Made by a program: the position numbers and the translations under genes. This document shows, one piece after another, positions 34,626 through 47,019 of a stretch of DNA of 64,000 nucleotides; position 1 is the first letter of the stretch; each line of letters opens with the position of its first letter. The notes under the pieces were generated by a model, which was given only the letters and a program-made list of their open reading frames with translations, did not search any database and was not told where the DNA came from. Origin of the DNA: Heloderma charlesbogerti (taxonomy: Eukaryota > Chordata > Lepidosauria > Squamata > Helodermatidae); the NCBI GenBank assembly GCA_026122225.1, contig JANEZZ010000307.1, positions 1,116,001 through 1,180,000 of the forward strand, read 5' to 3'.

Positions 34626-35057
34626 AAGAGAGAGAAAAAGACAACAAAAAAATCTCAGCAACTACACTAGAAAACACTTTGTGAAGGATGAAGTTCCCTA
34701 CGAGGCAAACAGCAAGGGGATCAAAAGAGACCTGCGGGGTTGGCGGGAACCCGCTAAGGACATGTGCAGTAGAAGCAGTGGGTAGGGTTCCCACCAAAAT
34801 GATCCTCAGCTATAGAAAGTTCCGAATCAAGGCTCACAAGCAGGACTCCTGCAATATTTTGTTGTGGGCCCCACTTGTTATATTCTATTGCTAAGAAATA
34901 TATATGTCACTTTCTGGCAAACTGTCTTACAAACACAATCACTTGTTCATTTTATGTGTTTGGGAAAATCTTCACAGAGCACCAGAAGAGAGCATGTCTG
35001 GTTTTGCTCGCCATACGTGGTTACCTGCTGAGGTGGGATCCTTTTAGTCTATTCACT
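34626..35057. other. Unassigned spacer
   Basis: No supported gene. Confidence 0.35.
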
Positions 35058-35480
35058 CGTTGGGAAGTTTCATATGTTAACATGGAAAGAGGTGAGGGAG
35101 CTGCCCAGCAGGGTCTGTTTCATGATTAGGGCACTGCTAGGCATGTCATAAGAACCACCCACTGTGGAGAGCAAAAAGATGAAGGGGGCCTGGCAGGGAG
35201 GGGAAAATGATCATATTACAGTTACTTTAAAGTTTGTGTACCCCCCCCCCACTACCTCTCCCATAATGGTATAGAGAAATGTTAGTGATGAGCCCACTAA
35301 AAGGGGCTCACAAGACACATTTTGGTTGTACATTCAAATTTATTCTCTGTAGAAAACTGTTCTGATTTTCAACAGAAGCTGGATTTACACAGTGCTGATT
35401 GGCCAGCTTTTATTTCACTCCCATAGTCACCTCTCCAGTGTTGAAAGAAGGCTATGCATAGCACTGATTGACCACCTCTT
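35058..35480 (+). repeat. Unclassified interspersed repeat, copy 1
   Basis: It shares two blocks with 47660-47960: 'gttaacatggaaagaggtgag' (near 35076) and 'ctggatttacacagtgctgattgg' (near 35380). The blocks keep the same order and orientation. No coding potential is visible. Confidence 0.6.
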
Positions 35481-35654
35481 TAGTCAGTCTTGAAACCTCC
35501 TACCTAACTTCTCAGAGTAGTTTATGAAATATTTTTAAACGTTTTTAAAAGCCCCCTACCAAAGAACTGTCAAATGTGTGAACAGATAAACATGAAATAT
35601 ATTTTGGAGGGGATGGTGAAACAAAGCAGCAGCCTGCCAGAACATGGGAGGAGG

Positions 35655-36405
35655 GGTGAACATAGAATCATAGAATAGTAGGACTGGAAGGGGCCTACAA
35701 GGCCATCGAGTCCAACCCCCACTGAGTGCAGGAATCCAAGTCAGAGAATCCCTGACAGATGGCTGTCCAGCCTCGTCTTGAATGCCTCTAGAGTGGGAGA
35801 GCCCACCACCTCCTTAGGTAATTGGTTCCATTGTTGTATTGCTCTTACAGTCAGGAAGTTTTTCCTGATGTTCAGCCGGAATCTGGCTTCCTGTAACTTG
35901 AGCCCATGATTCCGTGTCCTGCACCCTGGGATGATCAAGAAGAGATCCTGGCCTTCTTCTCTGTGACAACCTTTCAAGTACTTGAAGAGTGCTATCATAT
36001 CTCCCCTCAGTCTTCTCTTCTCAAGGCTAAACATGCCCAGTTCTTTCAGTCTCTCCTCATAGGGCTTTGTTTCCAGTCCCCTGATCATCTTTGTTGCCCT
36101 CCTCTGAACCCTCTCCAGTTTGTCTGCACCCTTCTTAAAGTGTGGTGCCCAGAACTGGACACAGTACTCCAGATGAGGCCTAACCAGTGCTGAGTAGAGG
36201 GGAACTAGTACTTCCCCGGATTTGGAAGCTATGCTTCTATGAATGAAGCCCAAAAGAGCATTTGCCTTTTTTGTAGCCACATCACATTGTTGGCTCATAT
36301 TCAGCTTCTGATCGACAACAATTCCAAGATCCTTCTCGCTTGTAGTGTGGCTGAGCCACGTATCCCCCATCTTGTAACTGTGCATTTGGTTTCTATTGTT
36401 ACATG
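35655..36405 (-). mobile_element. CR1 LINE fragment (3' part)
   Basis: The minus strand carries the last roughly 220 codons of CR1 ORF2 (36421-35741: NRNQMHSYKMGDTWLSHTTS through LVPLYSALVRPHLEYCVQFW) and the CR1 3' end at 35655-35710 with ATTCTATG octamers. It is 5'-truncated near 36405. The frame is uninterrupted over its length and is very close to the other two CR1 copies. Confidence 0.9.
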
Positions 36406-38330
36406 ACAGCATTTGACTCACCGTACCTGTGTCATATTAAGACTGAAGGTGGGGTGAAGGAGAGCTCATCTCACAGCAGAAAAGCCCACACCTACTTCTT
36501 TTCAAAGGTTGTCACTACGCAGCATGATGGTTTGTATTTTCCACCTTTCTAGCCAGCCATAATGAAGAACAGGATGTTCCGACAGATCTACACACATCAG
36601 ACATGGAGGTAGGTGCCACAAGCATTGAAAATCCTCTTAGAAAACAAAGGTAACTCAGCTAGATTCCTGGACATGCACCAGGTAGAATAATGTGCCATGT
36701 TGGACCTTAATCTGTTAATAGGAATCTTCACCACATTCTCAATCAATAATTTAGTCAGAATGGTTTGAGGAATGTAGCAAGCGTAGTTTGGTCTTCATTA
36801 TTCAGATCTGCTGTCTTTATGAGCTGGTCTGTGTGTAGAGAACCGTAAAATAGTCAGATTTATTCCATGGGCCCAATGGCAGGGATCCCTTCAGTGTCTT
36901 CATTTTAACATTGGAAGTTATGAAACATGACCAGACAACACTCGGTTATAGACAATGCTCCTTCCCCTTCTTGATGTAATGAATGAGACTTCAGACAATT
37001 CAGCTGATGACTCTGAGGCAGAGAGACAATCCGCTGGTGGAAGTCTTGAAGTGAGAATAACTCCTAGTCCATATTCAACTTTGCAGGGACATGCTGAAGA
37101 TGTTGCTGGGGGTCTAATTCCCTGATGCCATTGATTAAATAATTCTATCTGTTGTGGGTTACCTCTCTTCCCTCCCTCCCAACCAAAGTCTAAATGTCTA
37201 TGTTGTGATGCAGTATGTGGCAACTCTTTAGAGCAAGGCAACAGGTAGCTAGTGGGTGCCTAACACATAATTTCTACCCATCCATCCTCCTGGACAACAA
37301 AGCAGGAATAGAAAGAGCCACTTTACCACACTACACAAGATTATTTTTTTAAAAGCACAGCCTCCCCCCTCGAAACAATTCATTAATTTTTACCCTCCAC
37401 CAATGGAAATCCTGCCACTTGAGGGAAGTAGATTTGTTTTCCCTTCCCCATTTCATTAATTAACCCAGATCACTGAACTAACAAGGGCTAATTATGATTT
37501 AACAGACCAATAAATGCAGCTGGAACCTAAACAATGCATTTCTTATTTAGCCATTGTCCCCACCTATGTCAAATAAAGCTGGTGTCATGAAATATCACTT
37601 TTCTCTTCCATCCAGATGATGTGATACTTGAGGACCTTGAGGCTGAAGATAACCATCCCAGGACACCAGTGCCCTCCTGTTGACATCACATTTTTATTCT
37701 GGTGCATTGCAGCAATGATATCTGACCTGGATAGGCATGCCCTGGCATCCTTGATGTGCATCTGTATGACCCAGTGCACGCAGCAATAGCATTTGAGATG
37801 GCTGGCAGCTATACAAATGTTTTGATGAGAAAATGCTTTGCCAACATCAGAGTCTGATTGGATGGGGGTTCTAGCTAGGTGTAAAAGAGCAGTTGGAAAA
37901 TAACAGTTAAGAAGTTAGTCAGTTGGTGGATGGAGAGTCAGTTGGTGTATGATAAAAGGATTAAGGAAATGCTGAGGAGAAAGTGAACAGTGGAGGCCTG
38001 AATATTAAGCTATTCTTTCCCTGTGTGATATCTGTATATTGCTGGTGAAGATCAGGAGTAGGGAGCAGGTGACTCTGTTATGCCAGGAAACCTCCCTAAG
38101 ATCTTACCAGAAGATGGTTACACAAGCAGGCATTAAAAATCAGATAAACTGTCCAAGCAGCCAGTAGTACAACAGTAGGAGCTTTGGTGTTGGAGAAATA
38201 CTGTGCCCAAGGGCTGGATCTGTTTGTGAGTAAATCATAGAATCATAGAATAGACCACCCCAAATCTGGTTGGGGTGGAGGTTTGAGGAATTTGGCCTGA
38301 GGTAAAAAAAAAAAAAAAAGTCATTAAAGG
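36406..38330. other. Unassigned spacer
   Basis: No supported gene. A short CR1-like 'aatcatagaatcatagaatag' lies at about 38226-38251, and an A run at about 38304-38319. Confidence 0.4.
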
Positions 38331-38457
38331 CACAATCCTATGCATGTTTAGACAGGAGAAAGTCCTACAACTCCCAGCATTCTCCAGTCAGCATGACTGC
38401 TGGGGAATGCTGGGAGTTGTAGGACTTTGTTCTGTCTAAACATGCATAGGATTGCAC
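38331..38457. mobile_element. MITE, nearly perfect hairpin
   Basis: Arms of about 52 bp (38331-38382 and 38405-38457) begin CACAATCCTATGCATG and end CATGCATAGGATTGCAC. Only a few mismatches separate them, around a loop of about 22 nt. High arm identity suggests a young or structurally maintained copy. No target duplication is evident. Confidence 0.85.
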
Positions 38458-40094
38458 CCTAAGAGGCTTGTATTAGCAACAGTGTCTCTTGAGTCCTTAA
38501 GAAGTATCAGTAAGCATTCTTCGGAAAACCCAAAAGTAAATATTAGTATTCCCTTACATACAAAATACCCATTTAATAAGCTAACTTGTTAAATAGTTCA
38601 TCTTGTCTCTAGTATTGGTGACCATCTCACACCTAAGCCTCTTATACCAGCTACTAGGAGGTTTTAAAGTATTCTAAGAACATTGGTGGCAGTGGAAAAG
38701 GGTCTAATTGTGGAACTCTGAGTTATAATGGCAGAGTTCCTTAAGCCCTGAAACATAAGCAATTGCTAGAAAAATAAGAATCCCCACAGGTGGTGGCAGT
38801 GCTGTGAGCACATTCCCCATAGGTGGCACCAGCGCTGGGAGCAAATTCCCCAAGTACTTCATTAGAAATTTAGGAGAATACCTCCTCCCTTTCTCAGCCA
38901 CATTCTCAGAGTTGCGAAAGTGGGTGGCAATTTCTCCACATTGTCCGGTAGTCTGGAGAAGTTCCGAAGGGCGTCTGTGGTGGTGGTGTTTTTGTTTTTT
39001 TTAAGCAGCAAAGCACACAAACCTGAAGGAGGTGCCAGCCAAAGATGGTTATTGAAGATGGCTTCAAATTCCTGAGCTTTTATTTCTTGATGCCTGAGGG
39101 CTGGACTTTTTAAGGGTGGGAAGGAAATGTACTCTGCATATTCTCAGAAGAAAATTTCACTATTTCCACCAGATCATATATTCCATACAAATACACGCAC
39201 ACTCTCACACATTCCCCAGTGTCTACTATTCTTCACTTTCACACTCCCGGATAAATCCTCCCTCCCTCCCACCCACTTCTTCAAATTGTGGACTCTCTCC
39301 CTCTCTCTCTAATGCAAATCAGAGTCTTTTCTGAAAATTGCACAGAAAAGAGTGTTCCTGAGCATGAGCAGAATGCCTTTCCGTTGCATCCAGACAGAGA
39401 GTCCTGCAAAGCTTTGAGCCCCAACACCTCTTAAATTATATCAGATTCCTTGGCATCCAGTACCCCATCCAGAAAAGTAAAGAAGGCTCCCAGCCCACCT
39501 GTTTGCATGCACATATTATAGAGAGGTCATATCCTCCTCTCCCTCTGCAAACACCCCCTCCTCCCTCTGGGGCTCTTATTGGATTCTGGATGCAGTTGTG
39601 GGTTGAGAGATTTGCCTGAACTGGACAAGGGAGAGGAGTAAGGAGATAACTTCCTGGCCATCCCCAGAAGAGGAAGAAGAACAGGAACTCGGTGTCCCAA
39701 CTATGTCACATAATAGCTATCCTACCCCCTTAAGTGGCAGGCTACATTTTATGGAACGTAAGGTGAAGTACTATTAAAGAGGAATGGGTGCCCTTGAGCA
39801 TGTGCAAAGAGCCTTTGCCCCATCCCCACAGAGCCACAATGCACACTGTCACAGAGTCATTAAAACAAATGCAGACTCTCCATGTCCCTTCCCTTACCCC
39901 CAATTCCCCTCCGAGTAATTGGGATTAATCTTCTAGTTCAGGACTAAATTCTAGTTTGAGCCACTAATCTTTCATATCGGAAATTAAGTTGCCTGTCCCT
40001 TTAACTTCTGCAGCACAAATGAAGCAAGTATAGTATTTCACAATATGAAGGTGCGGTAATGACGGAAGCTCTGCCTATTGAATTGCTATCTGTT
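38458..40094. other. Unassigned spacer
   Basis: No supported gene. A CT-rich simple stretch lies at about 39293-39310. Confidence 0.4.
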
Positions 40095-43000
40095 ATCCAT
40101 CTGATTCATGGATCATGACCCCTTCATGGATCACTGCCTTGTTGTGGCGAAGGGGCTTGCGTAACTCAGTGAAGCCATAAGCTATGCCGTGCAGGGCCAC
40201 CCAAGACGGACAGGTCATGGCAGAGAGTTCTGACAAAATGTGGTCCACTGGAGAAGGAAATGGCAACCCACTCCAGTATTCTTGCCAAGAAAACCCCATG
40301 GAACCTATCACAAGGCTAAAAGATATGACGCCGGAAGATGAGCCCCTCAGGTCGGAAGGTGTCCAATATGCTACTGGGGAAGAGCAGAGGGTATTTCCAA
40401 GTAGCTCCAGAAAGAGTGAAGCGGCTGGGCCAAACCCGAAAGGACACTCAGCTGTGGATGTGTCTGGCGGTGAAAAGAAAATCCGATGCTGTAAAGAACA
40501 ATATTGTTTAGGAACCTGGAATGTCAGATCAATGAATCAAGGTAAGCTGGAGGTGGTCAAACATGAGATGGCAAGATTGAACATTGACATCTTGGGAATC
40601 AGCGAACTAAAATGGACAGGCATGGGCGAATTTAATTCAGGTGACCATCATATCTACTATTGTGGGCAAGAATCCCTGAGAAGAAATGGAGTAGCACTCA
40701 TAGTCAACAAAAGGGTGGGAAAAGCAGTACTGGGGTACAATCTTAAAAATGATAGAATGATCTCAGTACGAATCCAAGGCAAACCATTCAACATCACAGT
40801 AATTCAAGTCTATGCCCCAACCACTGAGGCCGAAGAAGCTGAGGTTGATCGGTTCTATGAAGACCTACAACACCTTCTAGAACTAACACCAAAAAAAGAT
40901 GTCCTCTTCATCATAGGGGATTGGAATGCTAAAGTAGGAAGTCAAGAAATCACCGGGATAACAGGCAGGCATGGCCTTGGTGTACAAAATGAAGCAGGAC
41001 AAAAGCTAATAGAGTTTTGCCAAGAGAACATGCTGATCATAGCAAACACTCTTTTCCAACAGCACAAGAGGCGACTCTACACATGGACGTCACCAGATGG
41101 TCAATATCGAAATCAGATTGATTATGTCCTTTGCAGCCAAAGATGGAGAAGCTCCATACAGTCAGTAAAAACAAGACCTGGAGCTGACTGTGGCTCAGAT
41201 CATGAGCTGCTTCTTGCAAAATTTCGGCTTAAATTGAAGAACGTCGGGAAAACCACTAAACCGTTCAGGTATGACCTAAATCATATCCCTGATGAATATA
41301 CAGTGGAGGTGAGGAATAGATTTCAGGGATTAGACCTGATAGACAGAGTGCCTGAGGAACTATGGACGGAGGTCCGTAACATTGTTCAGGAGGCAGCAAC
41401 TCAATCCATCCCAAAGAAAAAGAAATGCAAGAAAGCCAAGTGGCTGTCTGATGAGGCTTTACAAGTAGCTCACGAAAGAAGGGAAGCGAAAAGCAAAGGA
41501 GAAAGGGGAAGATATACCCAACTGAATGCAGAGTTCCAGAGAATAGCAAGGAGAGACAAGAAGGCCTTCTTAAATGAACAATGCAAAGAAATCGAGGAAA
41601 ACAACAGAATGGGAAAGACTAGAGATCTCTTCAAGAAAATTGGAGATCTCAAGGGAACGTTTTGTGCAAAGACGGGCATGATAAAGGACAAAGAAGGCAG
41701 GGACCTAACAGAAGCAGATGAGATTAAGAAGAGGTGGCAAGAATACACAGAAGAACTGTACAGGAAAGATCTTAATGTCCCTGATAGCCATGATAGTGCG
41801 GTCACTGAACTTGAGCCGGACATCCTCGAGAGTGAAGTCAAGTGGGCCTTAGGAAGCATTAGTAACAACAAAGCTAGCGGAGATGACAGTATTCCAGCTG
41901 AGTTATTTAAAATCCTAAAAGATGATGCTGTTAAAGTGCTGCATTCAATATGCCAACAAATCTGGAACACTCAACAGTGGCCACAAGACTGGAAAAGGTC
42001 AGTTTACATTCCAATTCCAAAGAAGGGCAACGCCAAAGAGTGTTCAAACTACCGCACCATTGCGCTCATTTCACATGCCAGCAAGGTGATGCTCAAAATC
42101 CTACAAGCTAGGCTTCAGCAGTATGCGAACCGAGAACTACCGGAAGTACAAGCTGGGTTTAGAAGAGGCAGAGGAACTAGAGATCAAATCGCCAACATTC
42201 GCTGCATCATGGAGAAAGCAAGAGAATTCCAGAAAAACGTCTATTTCTGCTTCATTGACTACGCTAAAGCCTTTGATTGTGTGGATCACAACAAACTGTG
42301 GCAAATTCTTAAAGTGCTGGGAGTACCAGACCACCTTACCTGTCTCCTGAGAAACCTGTACGAGGGTCAAGAAGCAACAGTAAGAACCAGACATGGAACA
42401 ACCGAGTGGTTCAAAATTGGGAAAGGAGTACGACAAGGCTGCATATTGTCACCCTGCTTATTTAACTTATATGCAGAGTACATCATGAGAAATGCCGGGT
42501 TGGATGAATCAGAGGTCGGAATTAAGATTGCCGGGAGAATTATCAACAACCTCCGATATGCAGACGATACCACCCTAATGGCAGAAAGCGAAGAGGATCT
42601 CAAGACCCTCTTGTTGAGGGTGAAAGAGGAGAGTGCAAAAGCTGGTTTGAAACTCAACATTAAAAAAACTAAGATCATGTCATCTGGCCCTATCACTTCC
42701 TGGCATATAGAAGGGGAAGAAATGGAAGCAGTGACAGATTTGACTTTCTTGGGCTCCAAGATCACCGCAGACGGTGACTGTAGCCATGAAATTAAAAGAC
42801 GCTTGCTCCTGGGGAGGAAAGCTATGGCAAACCTAGACAGCATAGTAAGAAGCAGAGACATCACCTTGCCGACAAAGGTCCGTCTAATCAAAGCTATGGT
42901 TTTCCCAGTAGTAATGTATGGCTGTGAGAGCTGGACTATAAGGAAGGCTGAGCGCCGAAGAATTGATGCTTTCGAACTGTGGTGCTGGAGAAGACTCTTA

Positions 43001-43358
43001 CGAGTCCCCTGGACTGCAAGGAGGTCCAATCAGTCCATCCTAAAGGAAATCAACCCTGACTGCTCATTGGAAGGACAGATAATGAAGCTGAAGCTCCAAT
43101 ATTTTGGCCACCTAATGCGAAGAGAAAACTCCCTGGAAAAGACCCTGATGCTGGGCAAGACTGAAGGCCAAAGGAGAAGGGGACGGCAGAGGATGAGATG
43201 GCTAGATAGCATCACAAATGCAATGAATATGAACTTGAGCACGCTCCGGGAGAGAGCGCAGGACAGGAAGGCCTGGCGTGCTATGGTCCATGGGGTCACG
43301 AAGAGTCGGACACGACTGAACAACTGAACAACAACAACAACAACATCCATCTGATTCA
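40095..43358 (+). mobile_element. Full-length BovB (RTE-clade) LINE copy 2 with perfect 14-bp target duplication
   Basis: The element is 40109-43344 (3236 bp), flanked by ATCCATCTGATTCA at 40095-40108 and 43345-43358 with no mismatch. The short 5' leader is followed by one long frame. The 3' UTR is nearly absent: the stop at 43325-43327 is followed directly by a CAA-repeat tail, as in other BovB elements. A perfect duplication and an undamaged frame indicate recent insertion. BovB is known in squamates and is famous for horizontal transfer to ruminants. Confidence 0.97.
40184..43327 (+). CDS. BovB endonuclease/reverse transcriptase, apparently intact
   Basis: A 1047-codon polyprotein frame that would drive target-primed reverse transcription. 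The APE-type endonuclease spans roughly residues 105-345. N113 lies in GTWNVRS, E141 in ISELKW, D246 and N248 in GDWNAKVG, and D339-H340 in SDHELL; all expected catalytic residues are present. A basic linker (KKKKCKKAKW) leads to the RT, with NYRTIALISHASKVMLKILQ, EVQAGFRRGRGTRDQI, CFIDYAKAFDCVDH, GVRQGCILSPCLFN and the catalytic YADD at 792-795. The C-terminal region follows (SKITADGDCSHEIKRRL, WRAMVHGVTKSRTRLNN). No stop or frameshift is visible. The first ATG was taken as the start; the true start may be the later ATG in the same frame (AESSDKMW segment). Activity is inference from integrity. Confidence 0.93.
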   Translation: MPCRATQDGQVMAESSDKMWSTGEGNGNPLQYSCQENPMEPITRLKDMTPEDEPLRSEGVQYATGEEQRVFPSSSRKSEAAGPNPKGHSAVDVSGGEKKIRCCKEQYCLGTWNVRSMNQGKLEVVKHEMARLNIDILGISELKWTGMGEFNSGDHHIYYCGQESLRRNGVALIVNKRVGKAVLGYNLKNDRMISVRIQGKPFNITVIQVYAPTTEAEEAEVDRFYEDLQHLLELTPKKDVLFIIGDWNAKVGSQEITGITGRHGLGVQNEAGQKLIEFCQENMLIIANTLFQQHKRRLYTWTSPDGQYRNQIDYVLCSQRWRSSIQSVKTRPGADCGSDHELLLAKFRLKLKNVGKTTKPFRYDLNHIPDEYTVEVRNRFQGLDLIDRVPEELWTEVRNIVQEAATQSIPKKKKCKKAKWLSDEALQVAHERREAKSKGERGRYTQLNAEFQRIARRDKKAFLNEQCKEIEENNRMGKTRDLFKKIGDLKGTFCAKTGMIKDKEGRDLTEADEIKKRWQEYTEELYRKDLNVPDSHDSAVTELEPDILESEVKWALGSISNNKASGDDSIPAELFKILKDDAVKVLHSICQQIWNTQQWPQDWKRSVYIPIPKKGNAKECSNYRTIALISHASKVMLKILQARLQQYANRELPEVQAGFRRGRGTRDQIANIRCIMEKAREFQKNVYFCFIDYAKAFDCVDHNKLWQILKVLGVPDHLTCLLRNLYEGQEATVRTRHGTTEWFKIGKGVRQGCILSPCLFNLYAEYIMRNAGLDESEVGIKIAGRIINNLRYADDTTLMAESEEDLKTLLLRVKEESAKAGLKLNIKKTKIMSSGPITSWHIEGEEMEAVTDLTFLGSKITADGDCSHEIKRRLLLGRKAMANLDSIVRSRDITLPTKVRLIKAMVFPVVMYGCESWTIRKAERRRIDAFELWCWRRLLRVPWTARRSNQSILKEINPDCSLEGQIMKLKLQYFGHLMRRENSLEKTLMLGKTEGQRRRGRQRMRWLDSITNAMNMNLSTLRERAQDRKAWRAMVHGVTKSRTRLNN

Positions 43359-44132
43359 GTCACAAGGCCCCTTTAAGAGAGGGGAGAGGAAAAGGTGGGA
43401 ACCCTGGTAGTGTGGGTCAGAAGTGTGAACTGGGATTTGAATAGGGAGGGACAGCCCATCTCATCTAGCATATCTCTTTCTTATTAAAGCAGAGTCTAAA
43501 CCTGCTCAACTATTGATTTAGAAGTGTTTTAAAGCCTGTTCACATCAATGGGGGTTGCTCCAAAAAGTAAACAAGTACTTTCCTGAGCAGCAGCCACACA
43601 TGTGTACAACCACACACACATCCATACACACCAACACTTTGATTCTGTTTGATGTCACTGATGGGTAAAAGATAAACTGTGAGCATATATCAGCTTGCAA
43701 ACTTAGCAACTGGGGGCTGAGGGAAAAAGCAAGTGAACTGTTTCCAATGTGAAAAACTCATCCCTCCTACACTAGATTTTGTGAAGTACTTTAAAACCAA
43801 CCAACACACGCACACACGCACGCACGCACACCAATAACAATATGATCATTTTCATTTTTGGAGGAAAGATTTACCTCTATGATAGGCTGCGTGAGTTTCA
43901 GCAACCCCCCCCCCCATGTTTAATGTCACTGGTGTGTTAGAGAAAGGTATACTTTACTGTCCCTGAACATTTTGCCATCAAAGCCATAGTGTGCTTCTCT
44001 GGGGGAAACAAGAAGCCTAACTTTTAAACATTGCAAAGTTGCTTCCAAAAGTGGATGCTTAAATTGCCACCCTCCTGCAGGTGTCAGAGACAACAGAGGG
44101 GTCCCTGGACTGGGAGATAGTAGGTAGTATTC
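43359..44132. other. Unassigned spacer
   Basis: No supported gene. A CA/CG dinucleotide run lies at about 43804-43831, and a C run at about 43906-43915. Confidence 0.4.
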
Positions 44133-45806
44133 ATAGAATCATAGATTAGTAGGGCTGGAAGGGGCCTACAAGGCCATCGAGTCCAACCCCCTGCTCAATG
44201 CAGGAATCCAAGTCAAAGCATCCCTGACAGATGGCTGTCCAGCCTTGTCTTGAATGCCTCCAGTGTGGGAGAGCCCACCACCTCCCCAGGTAATTGGTTC
44301 CATTGTCATATTGTTCTAACAGTCAGGAAGTTTTTCCTGATGTTCAGCCGGAATCTGGCTTCCTGTAACTTGAGCCCATGATTCCGTGTCCTGCACTCTG
44401 GGATGATCAAGAAGAGATCCTGGCCTTCTTCTCTGTGACAACCTTTCAAGTACTTGAAGAGTGCTATCATATCTCCCCTCAGTCTTCTCTTCTCAAGGAT
44501 AAACATGCCTAGTTCTTTCAGTCTCTCTTCATAGGGCTTTGTTTCCAGTCCCCTGATCATCTTTGTTGCCCTCCTCTGAACCCTCTCCAGTTTGTCTGCA
44601 TCCTTCTGAAAGTGTGGTGCCCAGAACTGGACACAGTACTCCAGATGAGGCCTAACCAGTGCTGAGTAGAGGGGAACTAGTACTTCCCGGGATTTGGAAG
44701 CGATGCTTCTATGAATGCAGCCCAAAATAGCATTTGCCTTTCTTGCAGCCACATCACATTGTTGGCTCATATTCAGCTTGTGATCGACAACAGTTCCAAG
44801 ATCCTTCTCGCTTGTCATGTTGTTGAGCCACATATCCCCCATCTTGTAACTGTGCATTTGGTTTCGTTTTCCTAGGTGCAGAACTTGGCATTTGTCCCTA
44901 TGAAATGTCATTCTGTTGTTTTCTGCCCAGCGCGCCAGTCTATCCAGATCACCTTGAATTTTGTTTCTGTCTTCCAAAGTATTAGCTATCCCTCCCAATT
45001 TTGTGTCATCTGCAAATTTGATCAGCATTCCCTGCACCTCCTCCTCCAAGTCATTAATAACAATGTTGAAGAGCACTGGGCCCAGGACTGAGCCCTGCGG
45101 TACCCCACTCGTTACCTCTCCCCAGTTTGAGAAGGTCCCATTGAGAAGCACTCTTTGAGTCCGATTCTGTAGCCACCTGTGGATCCACCGGATCGTTGTT
45201 TCATCTAGCCCACTTTGAGCTAGTTTGCTCATCAGGATATCATGGGGCACTTTGCTGAAAGCTTTGAAGTCAAGGTATATGATGTCTACAGCATTCCCAC
45301 CGTCTACAAGGGAGGTTACTTGATCAAAAAATGAGATCAGATTTGTCTGGCAGGACTTGTTTTTGACAAATCCATGTTGGCTTCGAGTAATCACGGCATT
45401 GTTGTCAAGGTGCTTCCAGATGGATTGCTTTATCATCTGCTCCAGAATTTTCCCAGGGATTGATGTCAGACTGACTGGTCTGTAGTTCCCAGGTTCCTCC
45501 TTTTTACCCTTTTTGAAGATAGGGACAACGTTAGCCCTCCTCCAGTCATCTGGCACTTCCCCTGTCCTCCATGATTTCTCAAAGAGAATAGACAGCGGTT
45601 CTGAGAGTTCTTCTGCCAGTTCCTTTATGACTCTAGGATGCAGTTCATCTGGCCCTGGACATTTGAACTCATTCAAAGTAATTAGGTGTTCCTTGACCAT
45701 ATGCCTATCGATCTCAAGCTGCAATCCTGCCCCTTCAGCCTGTACTTCGCCTTTGCCAGGGGGGTCATAGACCCTCTTTTGGGAGAAGACTGAGCCAAAG
45801 TAGGAA
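44133..45806 (-). mobile_element. CR1 LINE fragment (RT and 3' end)
   Basis: A minus-strand CR1 copy of about 1.7 kb spans from just before the RT (NSYFGSVFSQKRVYDPP) to the 3' octamers at 44133. The RT is open from about 45806 to 44306, with CPGPDELHPRVIKELAEEL, GVPQGSVLGPVLFN and FADDTKLGG. The AFDK-type motif reads LDFKAFSKVPHD, a local change. It is 5'-truncated near 45806. Confidence 0.92.
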
Positions 45807-46034
45807 TTACAACCTTCAATTACAACCTTAGCAACTGGAGACTGTACAAGTAGACAAGTGAGCTGAAAGGCATAGGAGCATCTTTTACACACACACACAT
45901 AGACACAGCAAATAATCTGTGGGGAAAAATAGCAGATAATTCATGATTTGGGGATTAAAAAAGAGAGGAAGCCCTTAGGACAATTCCTGGACTTCACAAG
46001 AGCATCTAACTAGGCGATAATGTTGCCATCAAAG
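45807..46034. other. Short spacer
   Basis: Contains a (CA)n run near 45884-45897. No gene. Confidence 0.4.
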
Positions 46035-46328
46035 CAGAGCTAGCCCAAGTCATTTGGCTACCTGAGGTGAAGGACAAGATACCACCACCATCCCCAGTCC
46101 ATGTACAGAAGTGAACTGGACTGACAGTTAAATCTTCCTTTTATGCTGGTGACAGGATAGCATTCTCCACTGCACCTGAGGCAAGTGGGCTAATTTAGGG
46201 GTCGGGGGCAGCTTTTGTGGCATACACAGCTCTGTCCTCCAACAGAGGGGAACAGCCGGGGGCTGCCACTGCTGCCCCCCAGCCCCTGTTACCTGAGGCA
46301 GTTAGTTGCAATGGTAGGGCTGACCTCC
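46035..46328. mobile_element. Small DNA-transposon-like repeat, relative of the 4827/9540 element
   Basis: Left edge 'cagagctagcccaag' with 'ggctacctgagg' inside. Right edge, inverted, 'gaggtcagccctaccattgc' with 'actgcctcaggtaac'. The same edge motifs surround the first BovB copy. Non-coding. Confidence 0.5.
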
Positions 46329-47019
46329 ATCATAGGTGACAAAGCCAAATCGAAGGAATGTGATGAAAGTTTTCATTTATCTAAATGTTCTTTCGTTTGG
46401 GAAGTATGGAGAATGTGTAAACCTGCCCACCCCCCGCAGCAAACAGGATGTTTAGATCAGCCATAGAAAAGTCCTCAACCATGTTGTAGGCAATGAAGAA
46501 CTTGATTGGAAGGAAGGTAGACTTTCAGAAGTAGAAAATTCAGTACCTTCCTCCCTCACCATACTAACTCTGAGCTCCCTTTTTGGCCCTGAGGCGTTGC
46601 CATAGGAGATTCGGGGGTGGGTTGGTGGGTTGTGAGACATTTCCAAGGGAGAGTAGAAGATTTGAGAGCGAAAAGAGACTGGAAAGACCACAGGGAGAAT
46701 GAATAAAAAGCACTAGGTAGAGAAGATGACAGAGGAAAGGCCTACACCCCACCCCCATGGAAAAATGCTATGTATAGAACTGTTTTTGTGCTATGGAAAA
46801 GATTTGAGTGGAACTGTCCAGATTCGAGGCCTTGTGTTGTTACTAAGTTGCAAGCCTGTTTAGTAGTAGCTGCTTGGTGACAGGTTCTGAAAAGGGAGAT
46901 AGAAGCAATAACTTTTAATACTGTTGCCGATATTAAAAACCGGTGCCTGGGTTAGATGAATTCATTTGGTTGGTCTGGGAAACATTAGACTCTGATTGTC
47001 TGGAGGCTCTGGTCAGTGG
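46329..47019. other. Unassigned spacer
   Basis: No supported gene. Confidence 0.35.

Noticed and set aside
46215..46691. Short frames between the CR1 and RTE fragments
   Set aside because: No domain; they overlap a small DNA-transposon-like repeat and spacer DNA.
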